Origin: Nocardioides renjunii
Lineage (GTDB): Bacteria > Actinomycetota > Actinomycetes > Propionibacteriales > Nocardioidaceae
Assembly (NCBI RefSeq): GCF_034661175.1
Contig: NZ_CP141058.1
Location: 1,488,001 to 1,552,000 of the forward strand
Length of the DNA stretch: 64,000 nucleotides
Direction: 5' to 3'
Each line of letters opens with the position of its first letter. Position 1 is the first letter of the stretch. Positions 10,134-19,520 of this stretch are shown one piece after another. Below the pieces are notes generated by a model. That model saw only the letters and a list, made by a program, of their open reading frames with translations. It did no database searches and was not told the DNA's origin. The translations under genes were made by a program, and so were the position numbers.

Positions 10134-11351
10134 GTGCCCCCCGCTCAACCCGACGGCGACCTCGCCCCCGAGGACGGCCTCTTGCCCGACGAGGCATGGG
10201 CGCAGTTCGGTAGCCGGCCCTTCGGCCTCTACGTCCACGTGCCGTTCTGCACGGTGCGCTGCGGCTACTGCGACTTCAACACCTACACCGCCCACGAGCT
10301 CGGTGACGAGGTCGGCGCCAGCCGGTCGACGTACGCCGAGGCGGCCATCCGCGAGATCCGCTTCGCCCGCAACGTCCTCGGCCACCGCGACGTGCCGATC
10401 GAGACGATCTTCTTCGGCGGCGGCACGCCCACGCTGCTGAAGGCCGCCGACCTCGGGGCGATCGTGGCGAGCGCGGCCGCGGAGTTCGGCCTCGCCGACG
10501 ACGTCGAGATCACCACCGAGGCCAACCCCGACAGTGTCGCGGCCTGGGACCTCGAGGAGCTGCGCACCGCGGGGTTCAACCGGATCAGCTTCGGCATGCA
10601 GTCCGCGGTCGACCACGTCCTGCGCACCCTCGACCGCACCCACGACCCGCTGCGGGTGCCGGCGGTGGTCGACTGGGCACGCCGGGCCGGCTTCGAGGAC
10701 GTCAGCCTCGACCTGATCTACGGCACGCCGGGGGAGTCGCTCGCCGACTGGGAGACCTCCGTCGACGCCGCCCTGGCCTGCGAGCCCGACCACGTCTCGG
10801 CCTACTCGCTCATCGTCGAGGACGGCACCGCGATGGCGCGCCAGGTCGCGCGCGGCGAGCTCCCCATGCCCGACGAGGACGACCTCGCCGACAAGTACCA
10901 CCTCGCCGACGAGCGGTTCACCGCCGCCGGGCTCGGCTGGTACGAGGTGTCCAACTGGGCCACCTCGCCCGACCACTGGTGCCGCCACAACCTCCTCTAC
11001 TGGACCGGCGGCCACTGGTGGGGCGTCGGCCCCGGCGCGCACTCGCACGTCGGCGGCGTCCGCTGGTGGAATGTCAAGCACCCGTCGGCGTACGCCCAGC
11101 GGCTCGCCACCGGCGTCTCGCCCGCCCTCGCCCGCGAGGTGCTCGGCTACCGCGACCAGCGCGTCGAGCGGGTCCTGCTCGAGATCCGGCTCGTCGAAGG
11201 CCTGCCGGTCACCGCGCTCGAGGCCGCGGGCCGCTCGCACGTGGCCCGGCTCGTCGCCGACGGCCTCGTCGAGCTCGCGGCCGAGCGGCTCGTGCTCACC
11301 CAGCGCGGCCGGCTCCTCGCCGACGCCGTGGTGCGCGACCTGGTCGACTGA
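10134..11351 (+). CDS. hemW: Radical SAM heme chaperone HemW
   Basis: 405 residues. The radical SAM cluster motif CTVRCGYC (Cys39, Cys43, Cys46) follows PFGLYVHVPF, and FFGGGTPTLL is the SAM-binding glycine segment. HemW inserts heme into respiratory enzymes; it resembles HemN but is not the oxygen-independent coproporphyrinogen oxidase. I chose the GTG at 10134 because TTGGAT lies six bases upstream and because family members begin at this point. An in-frame GTG at 10110 would add eight residues. Conserved neighbour of lepA and hrcA in Actinobacteria. Confidence 0.95.
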   Translation: MPPAQPDGDLAPEDGLLPDEAWAQFGSRPFGLYVHVPFCTVRCGYCDFNTYTAHELGDEVGASRSTYAEAAIREIRFARNVLGHRDVPIETIFFGGGTPTLLKAADLGAIVASAAAEFGLADDVEITTEANPDSVAAWDLEELRTAGFNRISFGMQSAVDHVLRTLDRTHDPLRVPAVVDWARRAGFEDVSLDLIYGTPGESLADWETSVDAALACEPDHVSAYSLIVEDGTAMARQVARGELPMPDEDDLADKYHLADERFTAAGLGWYEVSNWATSPDHWCRHNLLYWTGGHWWGVGPGAHSHVGGVRWWNVKHPSAYAQRLATGVSPALAREVLGYRDQRVERVLLEIRLVEGLPVTALEAAGRSHVARLVADGLVELAAERLVLTQRGRLLADAVVRDLVD

Positions 11352-11364
11352 ACCCGCTCGCTGG

Positions 11365-11476
11365 TCGAGTAGCCCGCGAGGGACGAGCGGGCGTATCGAG
11401 ACCCATCAGTCATCGCGGATCTCGATACGGGTCGCCGGTCCCTCGCTGCGCTCGGGTCCGGCCGAGCCCTACTCGA
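11365..11476. repeat. Nested inverted-repeat element (Nocardioides-type dispersed repeat)
   Basis: Outer arms TCGAGTAG (11365-11372) and CTACTCGA (11469-11476); inner arms CGTATCGAGA (11392-11401) and TCTCGATACG (11420-11429), all exact. The DNA between outer and inner arms is G+C-rich (CGAGGGACGAGCGGG; CCCTCGCTGCGCTCGGG). Only one copy is in the window, between the convergent hemW and DUF3097 genes. I recall similar elements recurring in Nocardioides genomes, but that cannot be checked here. Confidence 0.7.
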
Positions 11477-11490
11477 TCTCCCGACGTGAT

Positions 11491-11514
11491 CTTCCCTGAG
11501 CAAGCTCAGGGAAG
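11491..11514 (-). terminator. Hairpin CTTCCCTGAG-CAAG-CTCAGGGAAG
   Basis: Ten-base perfect stem with a four-base loop that spans the stop codon of the DUF3097 gene. No U tract follows on either strand, so termination may need Rho or rely on the stem alone. Confidence 0.55.
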
Positions 11515-12354
11515 CGTCGTGAAGTCGATGAGCTCCTCGACGCGGCCGAGCAGGGCCGGCTCGAGGTCGGCGTACGACGTGACCCGGCCGAGGATGTGCT
11601 TCCAGGCGCGGGCGATGTCGGCCTGGTCGCGGTGCGGCCAGCCGAGCTGCTGGCAGGTGCCGGTCTTCCAGTCGATGCCCTTGGGCACCGAGGGCCAGCG
11701 AGGGATCCCGAGCCGGTCGGGCTTGACCGCCTGCCAGACGTCGATGAACGGGTGGCCGACGACGAGGACGTGCTTGCCGACGGGGGAGCGGGCGATGCCC
11801 TGCGCGATGCGGGCCTCCTTGGACCCGGGGACCAGGTGGTCGACGAGGACGCCGACGCGACGCTCGGGTCCGGGCCTGAAGTCGCGGAGGTGGTCGGCGA
11901 GGTCGTCGACGCCACCGAGGTACTCCACGACGACGCCCTCGATGCGCAGGTCGTCGCCCCACACCTTCTCGACGAGCTCGGCGTCGTGGCGGCCCTCGAC
12001 GAAGATCCGGCTGGCGCGGGCGACGCGGGCGCGGGCGTTGGGCACGGCGACGGAGCCGGACGCCGTACGCGTGGGCGCGGCGGGGGCGCCGCCGCGGACC
12101 GGGCGGGTGAGGATCACCGGCTTGCCCTCGAGCAGGAAGCCGGGACCGAGCGGGAACGTCCGCCGCTTGCCGCGCCGGTCCTCGAGGGTCAGCGTGTCGA
12201 TGTCGCGGTCGACCGCGACCACCTCGCCGCACCAGTCGGTCGTGATCTCCTCGACGACCATCCCGAGCTCGGTGGGCACCTCGACGGCACGGCCGTTGCG
12301 GGGCGCCTTCCAGTCACCGGAGAGGACGTCGGTTCCGTAGCGATCGCTGGGCAC
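11506..12354 (-). CDS. DUF3097 family protein
   Basis: 282 residues of a family confined to Actinobacteria. RIFVEGRHDAELVEKVWGDD near residues 117-136, followed by VEYLGGVDDL, looks like a Toprim-type acidic core (E...DxD-like). Function is not established; a nucleic-acid role is a guess from the Toprim resemblance. The GTG at 12354 has TAACGT six bases upstream. Commonly found close to hemW in related genomes. Confidence 0.85.
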   Translation of the reverse strand: MPSDRYGTDVLSGDWKAPRNGRAVEVPTELGMVVEEITTDWCGEVVAVDRDIDTLTLEDRRGKRRTFPLGPGFLLEGKPVILTRPVRGGAPAAPTRTASGSVAVPNARARVARASRIFVEGRHDAELVEKVWGDDLRIEGVVVEYLGGVDDLADHLRDFRPGPERRVGVLVDHLVPGSKEARIAQGIARSPVGKHVLVVGHPFIDVWQAVKPDRLGIPRWPSVPKGIDWKTGTCQQLGWPHRDQADIARAWKHILGRVTSYADLEPALLGRVEELIDFTTLP

Positions 12355-12400
12355 CGGGTTACGTTAGGCGGCCGACGCCGCGAAACGGGGGTGGCACGCC

Positions 12401-12709
12401 GTGGTCAAGCGCTCCAGGCCGACCCAGCAGAGCGACATCGCGCGCTCCTTCGGGGGCCGCAGCGGCTTCGCCTCCGAGGAGCTGGACGCCCGCGGTCGGC
12501 GTGTCGCGCCGATGAGCCGCTGGGAGCGGGCCGCGGCCCGGCTCACGTGGGACGAGTCCGGGAACCACTACGAGGACCACGCGGACGACGACCACGTCCC
12601 GCTGTTCCGGCTGGTGCCGTCGGCCGAGCTGCTGGTCGCCGTCGCGTGCGTGCTGGTACTCGTCGGGGGGTTCGCCGCGCTGATCGCCTACCTGGCGCTC
12701 ACACGCTGA
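12401..12709 (+). CDS. Small C-terminally anchored membrane protein
   Basis: 102 residues: a charged N-terminal part (about 1-70), then one hydrophobic helix at the C-terminus (about 76-100: LLVAVACVLVLVGGFAALIA). No recognised family. GTG start; divergent from DUF3097 with a 46-base gap. Third-position G+C bias and the clean transmembrane end support a real gene. Confidence 0.6.
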   Translation: MVKRSRPTQQSDIARSFGGRSGFASEELDARGRRVAPMSRWERAAARLTWDESGNHYEDHADDDHVPLFRLVPSAELLVAVACVLVLVGGFAALIAYLALTR

Positions 12710-12738
12710 GCCCCAGGAGCCGGCGCCGCGGCGAGCGG

Positions 12739-13155
12739 TCAGCCCTCGGCGATGCCGTCGCCCTGGGCGCCCTCGCCACTGTTGGCGTCGACGCTCGTGT
12801 CGGTGGTCGAGGCGTCGGGCTCGCGGCTCGCCTGGCCCGCACCCTCGCCCGGGCCGCCGCTCTGGCTCGGCGCGGTGCTGGCACCGTCGTCGTTGCCGAG
12901 GTCCTCCTGCGTGGCGTCCATCTCGAGCTCCTCGCGGCTCTTGGTCTCCTCGGCGTCGGGGTCGAGCGGCTCCGCGAGCGGGTTGTCCTCGCCCGGCTGG
13001 AGGTCCTCGGGGAGCTGGTCGTCGGAGATGCCGCCGAGGGTCGCGGAGTCGGGCGACGTCGTACCTCCCGAGTGGTCCGAGTCCGCCGGGCTGGTGCCGC
13101 TGGAGGACCGCGGGGTCTCGGTGTGGTCGGGCTGGGACTCGGTGTTCTCGGTCAT
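12739..13155 (-). CDS. Acidic low-complexity protein, probably disordered
   Basis: 138 residues made almost wholly of D, E, S, T, G, P, N and Q with no hydrophobic core, no signal peptide and no cysteine. Segments such as LGGISDDQLPEDLQPGEDNPL recur in actinobacterial DUF5709-like acidic proteins, which is a weak resemblance. ATG at 13155 begins the acidic run; residues further upstream are arginine-rich and unlike it. Function unknown. Confidence 0.6.
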   Translation of the reverse strand: MTENTESQPDHTETPRSSSGTSPADSDHSGGTTSPDSATLGGISDDQLPEDLQPGEDNPLAEPLDPDAEETKSREELEMDATQEDLGNDDGASTAPSQSGGPGEGAGQASREPDASTTDTSVDANSGEGAQGDGIAEG

Positions 13156-13211
13156 GTCCTCATGCAACCGACTCGAGCCGATCGCGTCCAGCCCCATGGG
13201 GGTGTGGCGTC

Positions 13212-13895
13212 TCAGCAGAGGCCGGCGTGCAGCTGCGAGCGCAGCGCCTCGCCGAGCTCCTGCGGCGAGGACACCGTGCGCAGGAAGTCGAGGCGCTCGG
13301 TGTGGGCCCCGGCCGAGTCGAGCCACGACACGTCGACGCCCGACGGGTCGACCCGCAGCAGGCTGGCCGCGAGGAGGGTCCGCACCGGGATCCCGAAGGT
13401 CGACGCCATCGCCGTGCGCAGCTCGCTCTCGTGCGCCTCGTTGGCGTGCTCGGCGGTGCGCTGGAGGTAGCCGGGGTTGAGGACGTGGCGGCGGTCGCGG
13501 AACCGGTCGAGGTCCACCGGCACCGGCCGGTCGTCGCAGAACAGCGTCACCCGCGTGGGGTCGAGCGCCACGAGGGAGCGTGACTCACCGCAGCACGCGC
13601 AGCCGGCGCCGCGCTCGGCGAGTCGGCCCTGGAGGAACAGGTCGATCCGACGACCGCCCGTCGCCGGGTGGCTCAACCCGCTGGACACCTCGACCACGCC
13701 GCCCGCGCCGCCACGGGCGGCAGTGACCAGCGCGGAGTCCTCGCAGGCGCTGAAGACCGGCGCGCCGTGCACGTCGCAGGTGACGTCGTAGTCGTCGTCG
13801 AGGCTGGTCTGGCGGTCCTCGCTCACCCGGAGGGTGATCGCGTCGGGGCACGACAGCACGCTGCGGGCCAGCACTGCTGCTTCGGTCGGTGTCAT
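13212..13895 (-). CDS. DUF2470 domain protein, iron-regulated
   Basis: 227 residues. The C-terminal part (HVLNPGYLQRTAEHANEAHESELRTAMA, read across about 140-167) is the DUF2470 domain, which in HugZ-type proteins helps bind or degrade heme. The N-terminal part has PVFSACEDSALVTAAR and a CACC cysteine pair but no clear PNP-oxidase flavin site. Start chosen at ATG 13895 because GGAGG lies five bases upstream. A longer reading would translate the iron box itself. The DtxR/IdeR box fifteen bases upstream makes iron repression very likely. Confidence 0.85.
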   Translation of the reverse strand: MTPTEAAVLARSVLSCPDAITLRVSEDRQTSLDDDYDVTCDVHGAPVFSACEDSALVTAARGGAGGVVEVSSGLSHPATGGRRIDLFLQGRLAERGAGCACCGESRSLVALDPTRVTLFCDDRPVPVDLDRFRDRRHVLNPGYLQRTAEHANEAHESELRTAMASTFGIPVRTLLAASLLRVDPSGVDVSWLDSAGAHTERLDFLRTVSSPQELGEALRSQLHAGLC

Positions 13896-13909
13896 CGGTC
13901 CTCCGGCGA

Positions 13910-13928
13910 TTAGGTAAGGCAAGCCTAA
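13910..13928 (-). promoter_or_regulatory. DtxR/IdeR iron box TTAGGTAAGGCAAGCCTAA
   Basis: Sixteen of nineteen positions equal the consensus iron box TTAGGTTAGGCTAACCTAA. It lies just upstream of the DUF2470 start and its Shine-Dalgarno sequence, where a bound iron-loaded repressor would block transcription. Confidence 0.9.
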
Positions 13929-13943
13929 CTCGCTGAAGGGTGA

Positions 13944-14807
13944 TCACACCAGAGGGAGCCGCTTCTGGCTGCGGGGCAGGTGCTCGTAGCCCAGGCGCAC
14001 GGCGCTCACGAGGAGTGCCGGGTCCCACGGCCAGTCGCCCTGGGCCAGCGCCTCGGACTGCGGCACGCCGCGCGACGCCAGGTCGCGGATCGTCTCGGCG
14101 ACCACGCCGAGATCGACGCGCTGGTCCTGGACGAACGCCTTGTCGACCACCCGGCCGTGGCCGGGGACGACCACGGTCGCGTCGGTCATCAGCTCGAGGA
14201 CGAGGTCGAGCGTCAGCGGCCACTCGAGCGGCCAGGAGTCGTCGCCGATGAACGGCGGGTCGGACTCCTCGACCAGGTCGCCCCCGAGCAGCACGTCGGC
14301 GTCGGGGACGTGGACCACGAGGTCGCCGGCGGTGTGGCCGCGGCCGGGGTGCACGAGCTCGACCGCCCGGTCGCCCAGGTCGAGCTGGACCACCGACGAG
14401 AACGTGTGGGTGGGCGGTCGGAGCGCCGTGGCGAGGATCTCGTCGCGGTGCGGGTCGCCCGCCGCGTCCTCGTACTTCGCGAAGGTGCGCTCCGCGGACT
14501 CGACCATGTGCTCGGCCGCCCAGTCGGTCGCGTGGATGGGCACCTCGCCGAGCTGCTCGACCACGGTGGCGTTGCCGAAGTGGTGGTCCCAGTGCTCGTG
14601 GGTGTTGACGATCCCGGTCAGCGGCCCCGCGCCGAGGCGTCGTACGTCCTCGGCGACGGCGCGCGCCTGGGCGGCCGAGCCGTGCGTGTCGACCATCAGC
14701 AGGCCGTCGGACCCGCCGACGAGCGTGATGTTGACGTGCATCCAGTCGTAGTGCGCCACCCAGACCCGCGGGGCGACCTCGGTGAAGCGGGGGGTGTGGT
14801 CGGCCAT
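13944..14807 (-). CDS. MBL-fold metallo-hydrolase
   Basis: 287 residues. The zinc signature HEHWDHH sits near residues 71-77 (motif HxHxDH), with [10 protein letters not shown] supplying the next histidine, [10 protein letters not shown] the bridging aspartate, and VVPGHG the last histidine. This is the full set of a two-metal metallo-beta-lactamase fold. Close in type to quinoprotein relay or SoxH-like hydrolases; substrate unknown. ATG at 14807 has TAGGCT seven bases upstream and no Shine-Dalgarno sequence. An earlier in-frame start at 14843 would run into the CIRCE element of the divergent hrcA. Confidence 0.88.
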   Translation of the reverse strand: MADHTPRFTEVAPRVWVAHYDWMHVNITLVGGSDGLLMVDTHGSAAQARAVAEDVRRLGAGPLTGIVNTHEHWDHHFGNATVVEQLGEVPIHATDWAAEHMVESAERTFAKYEDAAGDPHRDEILATALRPPTHTFSSVVQLDLGDRAVELVHPGRGHTAGDLVVHVPDADVLLGGDLVEESDPPFIGDDSWPLEWPLTLDLVLELMTDATVVVPGHGRVVDKAFVQDQRVDLGVVAETIRDLASRGVPQSEALAQGDWPWDPALLVSAVRLGYEHLPRSQKRLPLV

Positions 14808-14836
14808 GCTCGCGAGCCTACGGTTGGCTAGTAGTC

Positions 14837-14863
14837 TTGGCACTCAGGACGAACGAGTGCCAG
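14837..14863. promoter_or_regulatory. CIRCE element (HrcA operator)
   Basis: TTGGCACTC, nine bases, GAGTGCCAG. Consensus is TTAGCACTC-N9-GAGTGCTAA; the inner eight bases of each arm (TGGCACTC/GAGTGCCA) pair exactly. It stands 52 bases before the hrcA start, so hrcA represses its own operon and derepresses on heat shock, as known for the family. Confidence 0.9.
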
Positions 14864-14914
14864 CCCGTGCCGGACGGCACCGGGCGCGCCGCCCCGCGAG
14901 CGAGGAGGGATTCC

Positions 14915-15933
14915 ATGGTCGACGACCGCAAGCTGGACGTGCTGCGCGCGATCGTGGAGGACTACGTCGCCACCGAGGAGCCGGTGGGCTCGAAGGCCCT
15001 CGTCGAGCGCCACGGCCTGGGCGTGTCACCGGCGACGGTGCGCAACGACATGGCCGCCCTCGAGGACGAGGGCTACATCCACCAGCCGCACACCAGCGCC
15101 GGCCGGGTGCCGACCGACAAGGGCTACCGGCTGTTCGTCGACAAGCTCGCCACCCTCAAGCCCATGAGCGCGGCGGAGCGCCGGGCGATCTCGACGCTGC
15201 TGGACGGCGCCGTCGACCTCGACGACGTCGTGCAGAAGTCGGTGCGGCTGCTGAGCCAGCTCACCCGCCAGGTCGCGATCGTGCAGTACCCCACCCTGTC
15301 CCGCTCGACGGTGCGCCACATCGAGCTCGTCTCGCTCACCCCGACCCGGATCATGGTCATCCTCATCCTCAGCACCGGCCGGGTCGAGCAGCGCCTCGTC
15401 GAGCTCGACGAGGCCGTCGTCGACACCGACCTCGCGGAGGTGCGGGTCGCGGTCAACCAGGCGAGCGCGGGAGTGCAGATCGCTGCGGCGGCCGCCGCCC
15501 TGGGCGAGCTGCCCGACGCGGTCCGCCCGGAGCAGGCCGAGTCGACGCGCGCGATCGTCAGCGTGCTCGCCGAGGCGATGTCCGACCACCGCAGCGACGA
15601 GCGCGTCGCGGTGAGTGGCACGTCCAACCTGGCCCGCTACGGCGACTTCGAGACGGCCGTGCGCCCCCTGCTCGAGGCGCTCGAGGAACACGTCGTGCTG
15701 CTCAAGCTGCTCGGCGAGTCGGGTGTCGACGCGCTCACCGTCCGCATCGGGCACGAAGGCCCCTACTCCGAGCTCGCGGCCACCAGCGTGGTGGCCACCG
15801 GCTACGGCCCGCAGGAGTTCCACCTCGGCTCCCTCGGCGTGGTCGGTCCGACCCGCATGGACTACCCCGGATCCATGGCAGCCGTGCGCGCGGTCGCGCG
15901 CTACGTCTCCCGGATCCTCGATGAAGGAAACCA

Positions 15934-15937
<4 letters not shown>
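14915..15937 (+). CDS. hrcA: Heat-inducible transcription repressor HrcA
   Basis: 340 residues. The N-terminal winged helix begins [21 protein letters not shown] and includes [14 protein letters not shown], followed by [18 protein letters not shown], the most conserved HrcA segment. The C-terminal GAF-like dimer domain contains [15 protein letters not shown] near the end. It binds the CIRCE box upstream; GroEL stabilises it in the cell. GAGGAGGGA is a strong ribosome-binding site eight bases before the ATG. The stop overlaps the dnaJ start by four bases. Confidence 0.97.
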
Positions 15938-17100
<1,163 letters not shown>

Positions 17101-17115
17101 GTCGGGCGCCGCGCC

Positions 17116-17856
17116 GTGTCGCTGCCGGTCCACCTCGTCGAGTCGCTGGCCGACGCGACGGTCGGGTCCCTGGTCGAGGTGACCGGTGACGAGGCGCACC
17201 ACGCCGTCGCCGTACGCCGGCTGCGCGAGGGCGAGCAGGTCGTGCTGACCGACGGCCGCGGCACGTCGGTCACCGGCGAGGTGGCCGCCACCGGCAAGCG
17301 GCTGTTCACCGTGACGGTGGCCTCGCTCGAGCGCACCGCCCGCCCCGACCCGGCCGTCACCGTGGTCCAGGCCCTGCCCAAGGGCGACCGCGGCGAGCTC
17401 GCCGTCGAGGTGCTGACCGAGGTCGGGGTCGACACCGTCGTCCCGTGGGCCGCGTCGCGATCGGTCGCGGTGTGGAAGGGCGAGCGGGCCGCGAAGTCGC
17501 ACGCCAGGTGGCAGGCCACCGCCCGCGAGGCCGCCAAGCAGTCCCGCCGCTCGTGGCTGCCCACCGTGGCCCCGCTCGCCTCGACCGCGGAGGTCGGGCG
17601 CATCGTCGCGGCGGCCGACCTCGCCGTCGTGCTGCACGAGGACGCCACCGCCCCGCTCAGCGCGGTCGACGTACCCGCCTCCGGGCGGATCGTGGTGATC
17701 GTCGGGCCCGAGGGCGGCATCGCCCCCGAGGAGCTCACCGCCTTCGCCGAGGCCGGCGCCCAGGCCGTCCGGCTCGGCGACGAGGTGCTCCGCACCTCGA
17801 CCGCGGGCGTCGTCGCGGTCGCGGCGCTGCTGGCCCGCACCCCTCGCTGGGGCTGA
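17116..17856 (+). CDS. rsmE: 16S rRNA (uracil-1498-N3)-methyltransferase RsmE
   Basis: 246 residues, SPOUT-class methyltransferase. The N-terminal PUA-like part has DEAHHAVAVRRLREGEQV. The C-terminal knot carries IVGPEGGIAPEEL and VRLGDEVLRTSTA, the AdoMet-binding loops. GTG start 15 bases after dnaJ. It is the last gene of the hrcA operon, as in many Actinobacteria, so its level may rise with heat shock. Confidence 0.96.
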   Translation: MSLPVHLVESLADATVGSLVEVTGDEAHHAVAVRRLREGEQVVLTDGRGTSVTGEVAATGKRLFTVTVASLERTARPDPAVTVVQALPKGDRGELAVEVLTEVGVDTVVPWAASRSVAVWKGERAAKSHARWQATAREAAKQSRRSWLPTVAPLASTAEVGRIVAAADLAVVLHEDATAPLSAVDVPASGRIVVIVGPEGGIAPEELTAFAEAGAQAVRLGDEVLRTSTAGVVAVAALLARTPRWG

Positions 17857-17909
17857 CGGCGCGAGGGGGGCGGGCTGGATGTCGGGCTGGCTGGCTCCGG
17901 CTCGGCGGT

Positions 17910-17925
17910 CCCCGGATATCCGGGG
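17910..17925. repeat. 16-base perfect palindrome CCCCGGATATCCGGGG
   Basis: Exact palindrome in the convergent gap after rsmE, 13 bases before a longer stem-loop. It may form part of a bipartite bidirectional terminator. Confidence 0.55.
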
Positions 17926-17938
17926 ACTCCAGCGACAA

Positions 17939-17979
17939 CGCGGAAGATCCGAGCCACGAGATGACTCGGATCTTCCGCG
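17939..17979. terminator. Bidirectional stem-loop between rsmE and GerMN lipoprotein
   Basis: Perfect 15-base arms CGCGGAAGATCCGAG (17939-17953) and CTCGGATCTTCCGCG (17965-17979) around an 11-base loop, between convergent genes. The symmetry suits termination in both directions; no U tract. Confidence 0.65.
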
Positions 17980-18022
17980 ATCTCGGCCGACGGCCGACGG
18001 CGTACGACGCGCCGCGACGCGC

Positions 18023-19018
18023 CTACCGGACGGTGATGGTCTTCGTGTCGACCGACGGCCCGTTGCCCTCGGTCCCACCGCTGGGGTCGTCGGTCTCGCA
18101 CTGGACGACCACCTCGCCGGTGACGCCGCCGAGCGGCAGCTCGACCTCGAACGGGAAGAGCCGGTCCTCCATCCACCCGTCGGACTGGTAGCCCTCGAGC
18201 GCGACCTCCTGGCTGCCCTGCAGGAGCCGGCAGGGGCCCGACGCCTCGAAGGAGTTGGCCACGCCGGTGACCGTGACCGTGTCGCCGGAGACCGTGTCGC
18301 CCTCGGCGGGCGAGGTGATGTTGACCAGGTTGAGGGTACGCAGCGCGCTGGCCGCCGAGACCGGCGTGCCGGTCGGTCGACCGAAGAGGTCGAGGCCCGG
18401 GGCGTCGCGCTGGACGACCACCGGCACCCGCTCCTGCTGGACGCCCTGGAGGGTGAGCACGAGCTGCTGCAGGGCGAGGCGGGCGTCGCGCCTGCTCATC
18501 CCGTCGGGCGCCTCGGTGAAGGCGTCCGAGGGGAGCTGCACGAGGAGGACGCCGTCGGTGGCGGTGACCGAGGCGACCTCCATCTGCGGCCACAGCGTGC
18601 GGTAGTCCGGGTCGTCGGGCTGGCCGCCGCCCGCGACGAGGCGGGCCGCCTCGGTCAGCGGGTCGCCCTGCACCCGGTGGAACTCGCGGAACAGCGCGGT
18701 CCTGCCGCCCGGGCCGTCGCCGGCGAAGTAGACGGGGACGGCGGTGCCGGACTCGGACGGTGCCTCCGAGGTGGACTCGGTGGGCGACTCGGTCGGCGTC
18801 CCGGTGGAGGACTCGACCGGCGCGGGCGAGGGGGACTCCGACTGCTGCGCCCCGTCGCTCGCCGTCGGCTCGCCGGTCGAGTCGGAGACGGGCCTCGGGT
18901 CCTCGCCGCAGGCGACGAGGACCAGGCTGGTCGCCACGACGACGACCGCGGCGCCCGCGCGGCGTCGTACGGCGCGGGCGAGGGCCGCTCGGGACGTGGT
19001 GGGGGTCATGGTCGTCAC
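18023..19018 (-). CDS. GerMN/Gmad2-domain lipoprotein
   Basis: 331 residues. Type II signal peptide with lipobox LVAC (Cys37), then a Ser/Thr/Pro/Glu-rich linker (about 45-95). A GerMN domain follows (VPVYFAGDGPGGRTALFREF onward, including VASVTATDGVLLVQLP). A C-terminal Gmad2 Ig-like domain covers the last 90 residues (VNITSPAEGDTVSGD, VSVDTKTITV-like end). Such proteins sit on the outer face of the membrane; in non-sporulating Actinobacteria their role is unknown, though LpqB-type relatives act with MtrAB. GTG at 19018 has GGAGG nine bases upstream; an ATG at 19009 is the alternative. Confidence 0.85.
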   Translation of the reverse strand: MTTMTPTTSRAALARAVRRRAGAAVVVVATSLVLVACGEDPRPVSDSTGEPTASDGAQQSESPSPAPVESSTGTPTESPTESTSEAPSESGTAVPVYFAGDGPGGRTALFREFHRVQGDPLTEAARLVAGGGQPDDPDYRTLWPQMEVASVTATDGVLLVQLPSDAFTEAPDGMSRRDARLALQQLVLTLQGVQQERVPVVVQRDAPGLDLFGRPTGTPVSAASALRTLNLVNITSPAEGDTVSGDTVTVTGVANSFEASGPCRLLQGSQEVALEGYQSDGWMEDRLFPFEVELPLGGVTGEVVVQCETDDPSGGTEGNGPSVDTKTITVR

Positions 19019-19162
19019 GGTACGGCGCCTCCGCGCCCGCCGATCCGCGCACACGCCGCGCCACCCCGACCACCCCGGCGCACCCGCACCCGCCGAGCGC
19101 GGCCGATCACCCGACCGTCGATTCCGGGCGCCGCGCGCGCCCCGCGGCCGTAGGGTGGCGCC

Positions 19163-19516
19163 ATGAGCGACACCTCGGCGGACTGCGTCTTCTGCAAGAT
19201 CGTCGCCGGGGACATCCCGGCCGACGTGCTCGGTCGCAACGACCACGCGATCGCGATCAAGGACCTCAACCCGCAGGCCCCGTTCCACGCGCTCGTGCTG
19301 CCGGTGGCGCACCACGAGAACGCCGGAGCCTCGGCCGCGGCGGACCCGACCGGCACCGGTCACGCGATCGCCCTGGCCGACGAGGTCGCCCGGGCGTCCG
19401 GCAACGACGACTACCGGCTCATCGCCAACACGGGCGCCTCCGCCGGCCAGACCGTCTTCCACACCCACTTCCACGTCCTCGGCTCCGCGCCCGGGATGAC
19501 CGAGTCGCTGGTCTGA
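19163..19516 (+). CDS. HIT-family (HINT-type) nucleotide hydrolase
   Basis: 117 residues. CVFCKIVAGDIPADVL at the N-terminus and the histidine triad HTHFHVL near residues 99-105 are typical of HINT purine nucleotide phosphoramidases. TAGGGT lies six bases before the ATG, giving a leaderless start. The copper monooxygenase-like lipoprotein gene begins four bases after the stop, so the two are one transcript. The pairing is not one I know of. Confidence 0.92.
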   Translation: MSDTSADCVFCKIVAGDIPADVLGRNDHAIAIKDLNPQAPFHALVLPVAHHENAGASAAADPTGTGHAIALADEVARASGNDDYRLIANTGASAGQTVFHTHFHVLGSAPGMTESLV

Positions 19517-19520
19517 CCCG

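Noticed and set aside
13896-13922. N-terminal extension of the DUF2470 protein
   Set aside because: These codons coincide with the iron box and the Shine-Dalgarno sequence; the downstream ATG is better placed.
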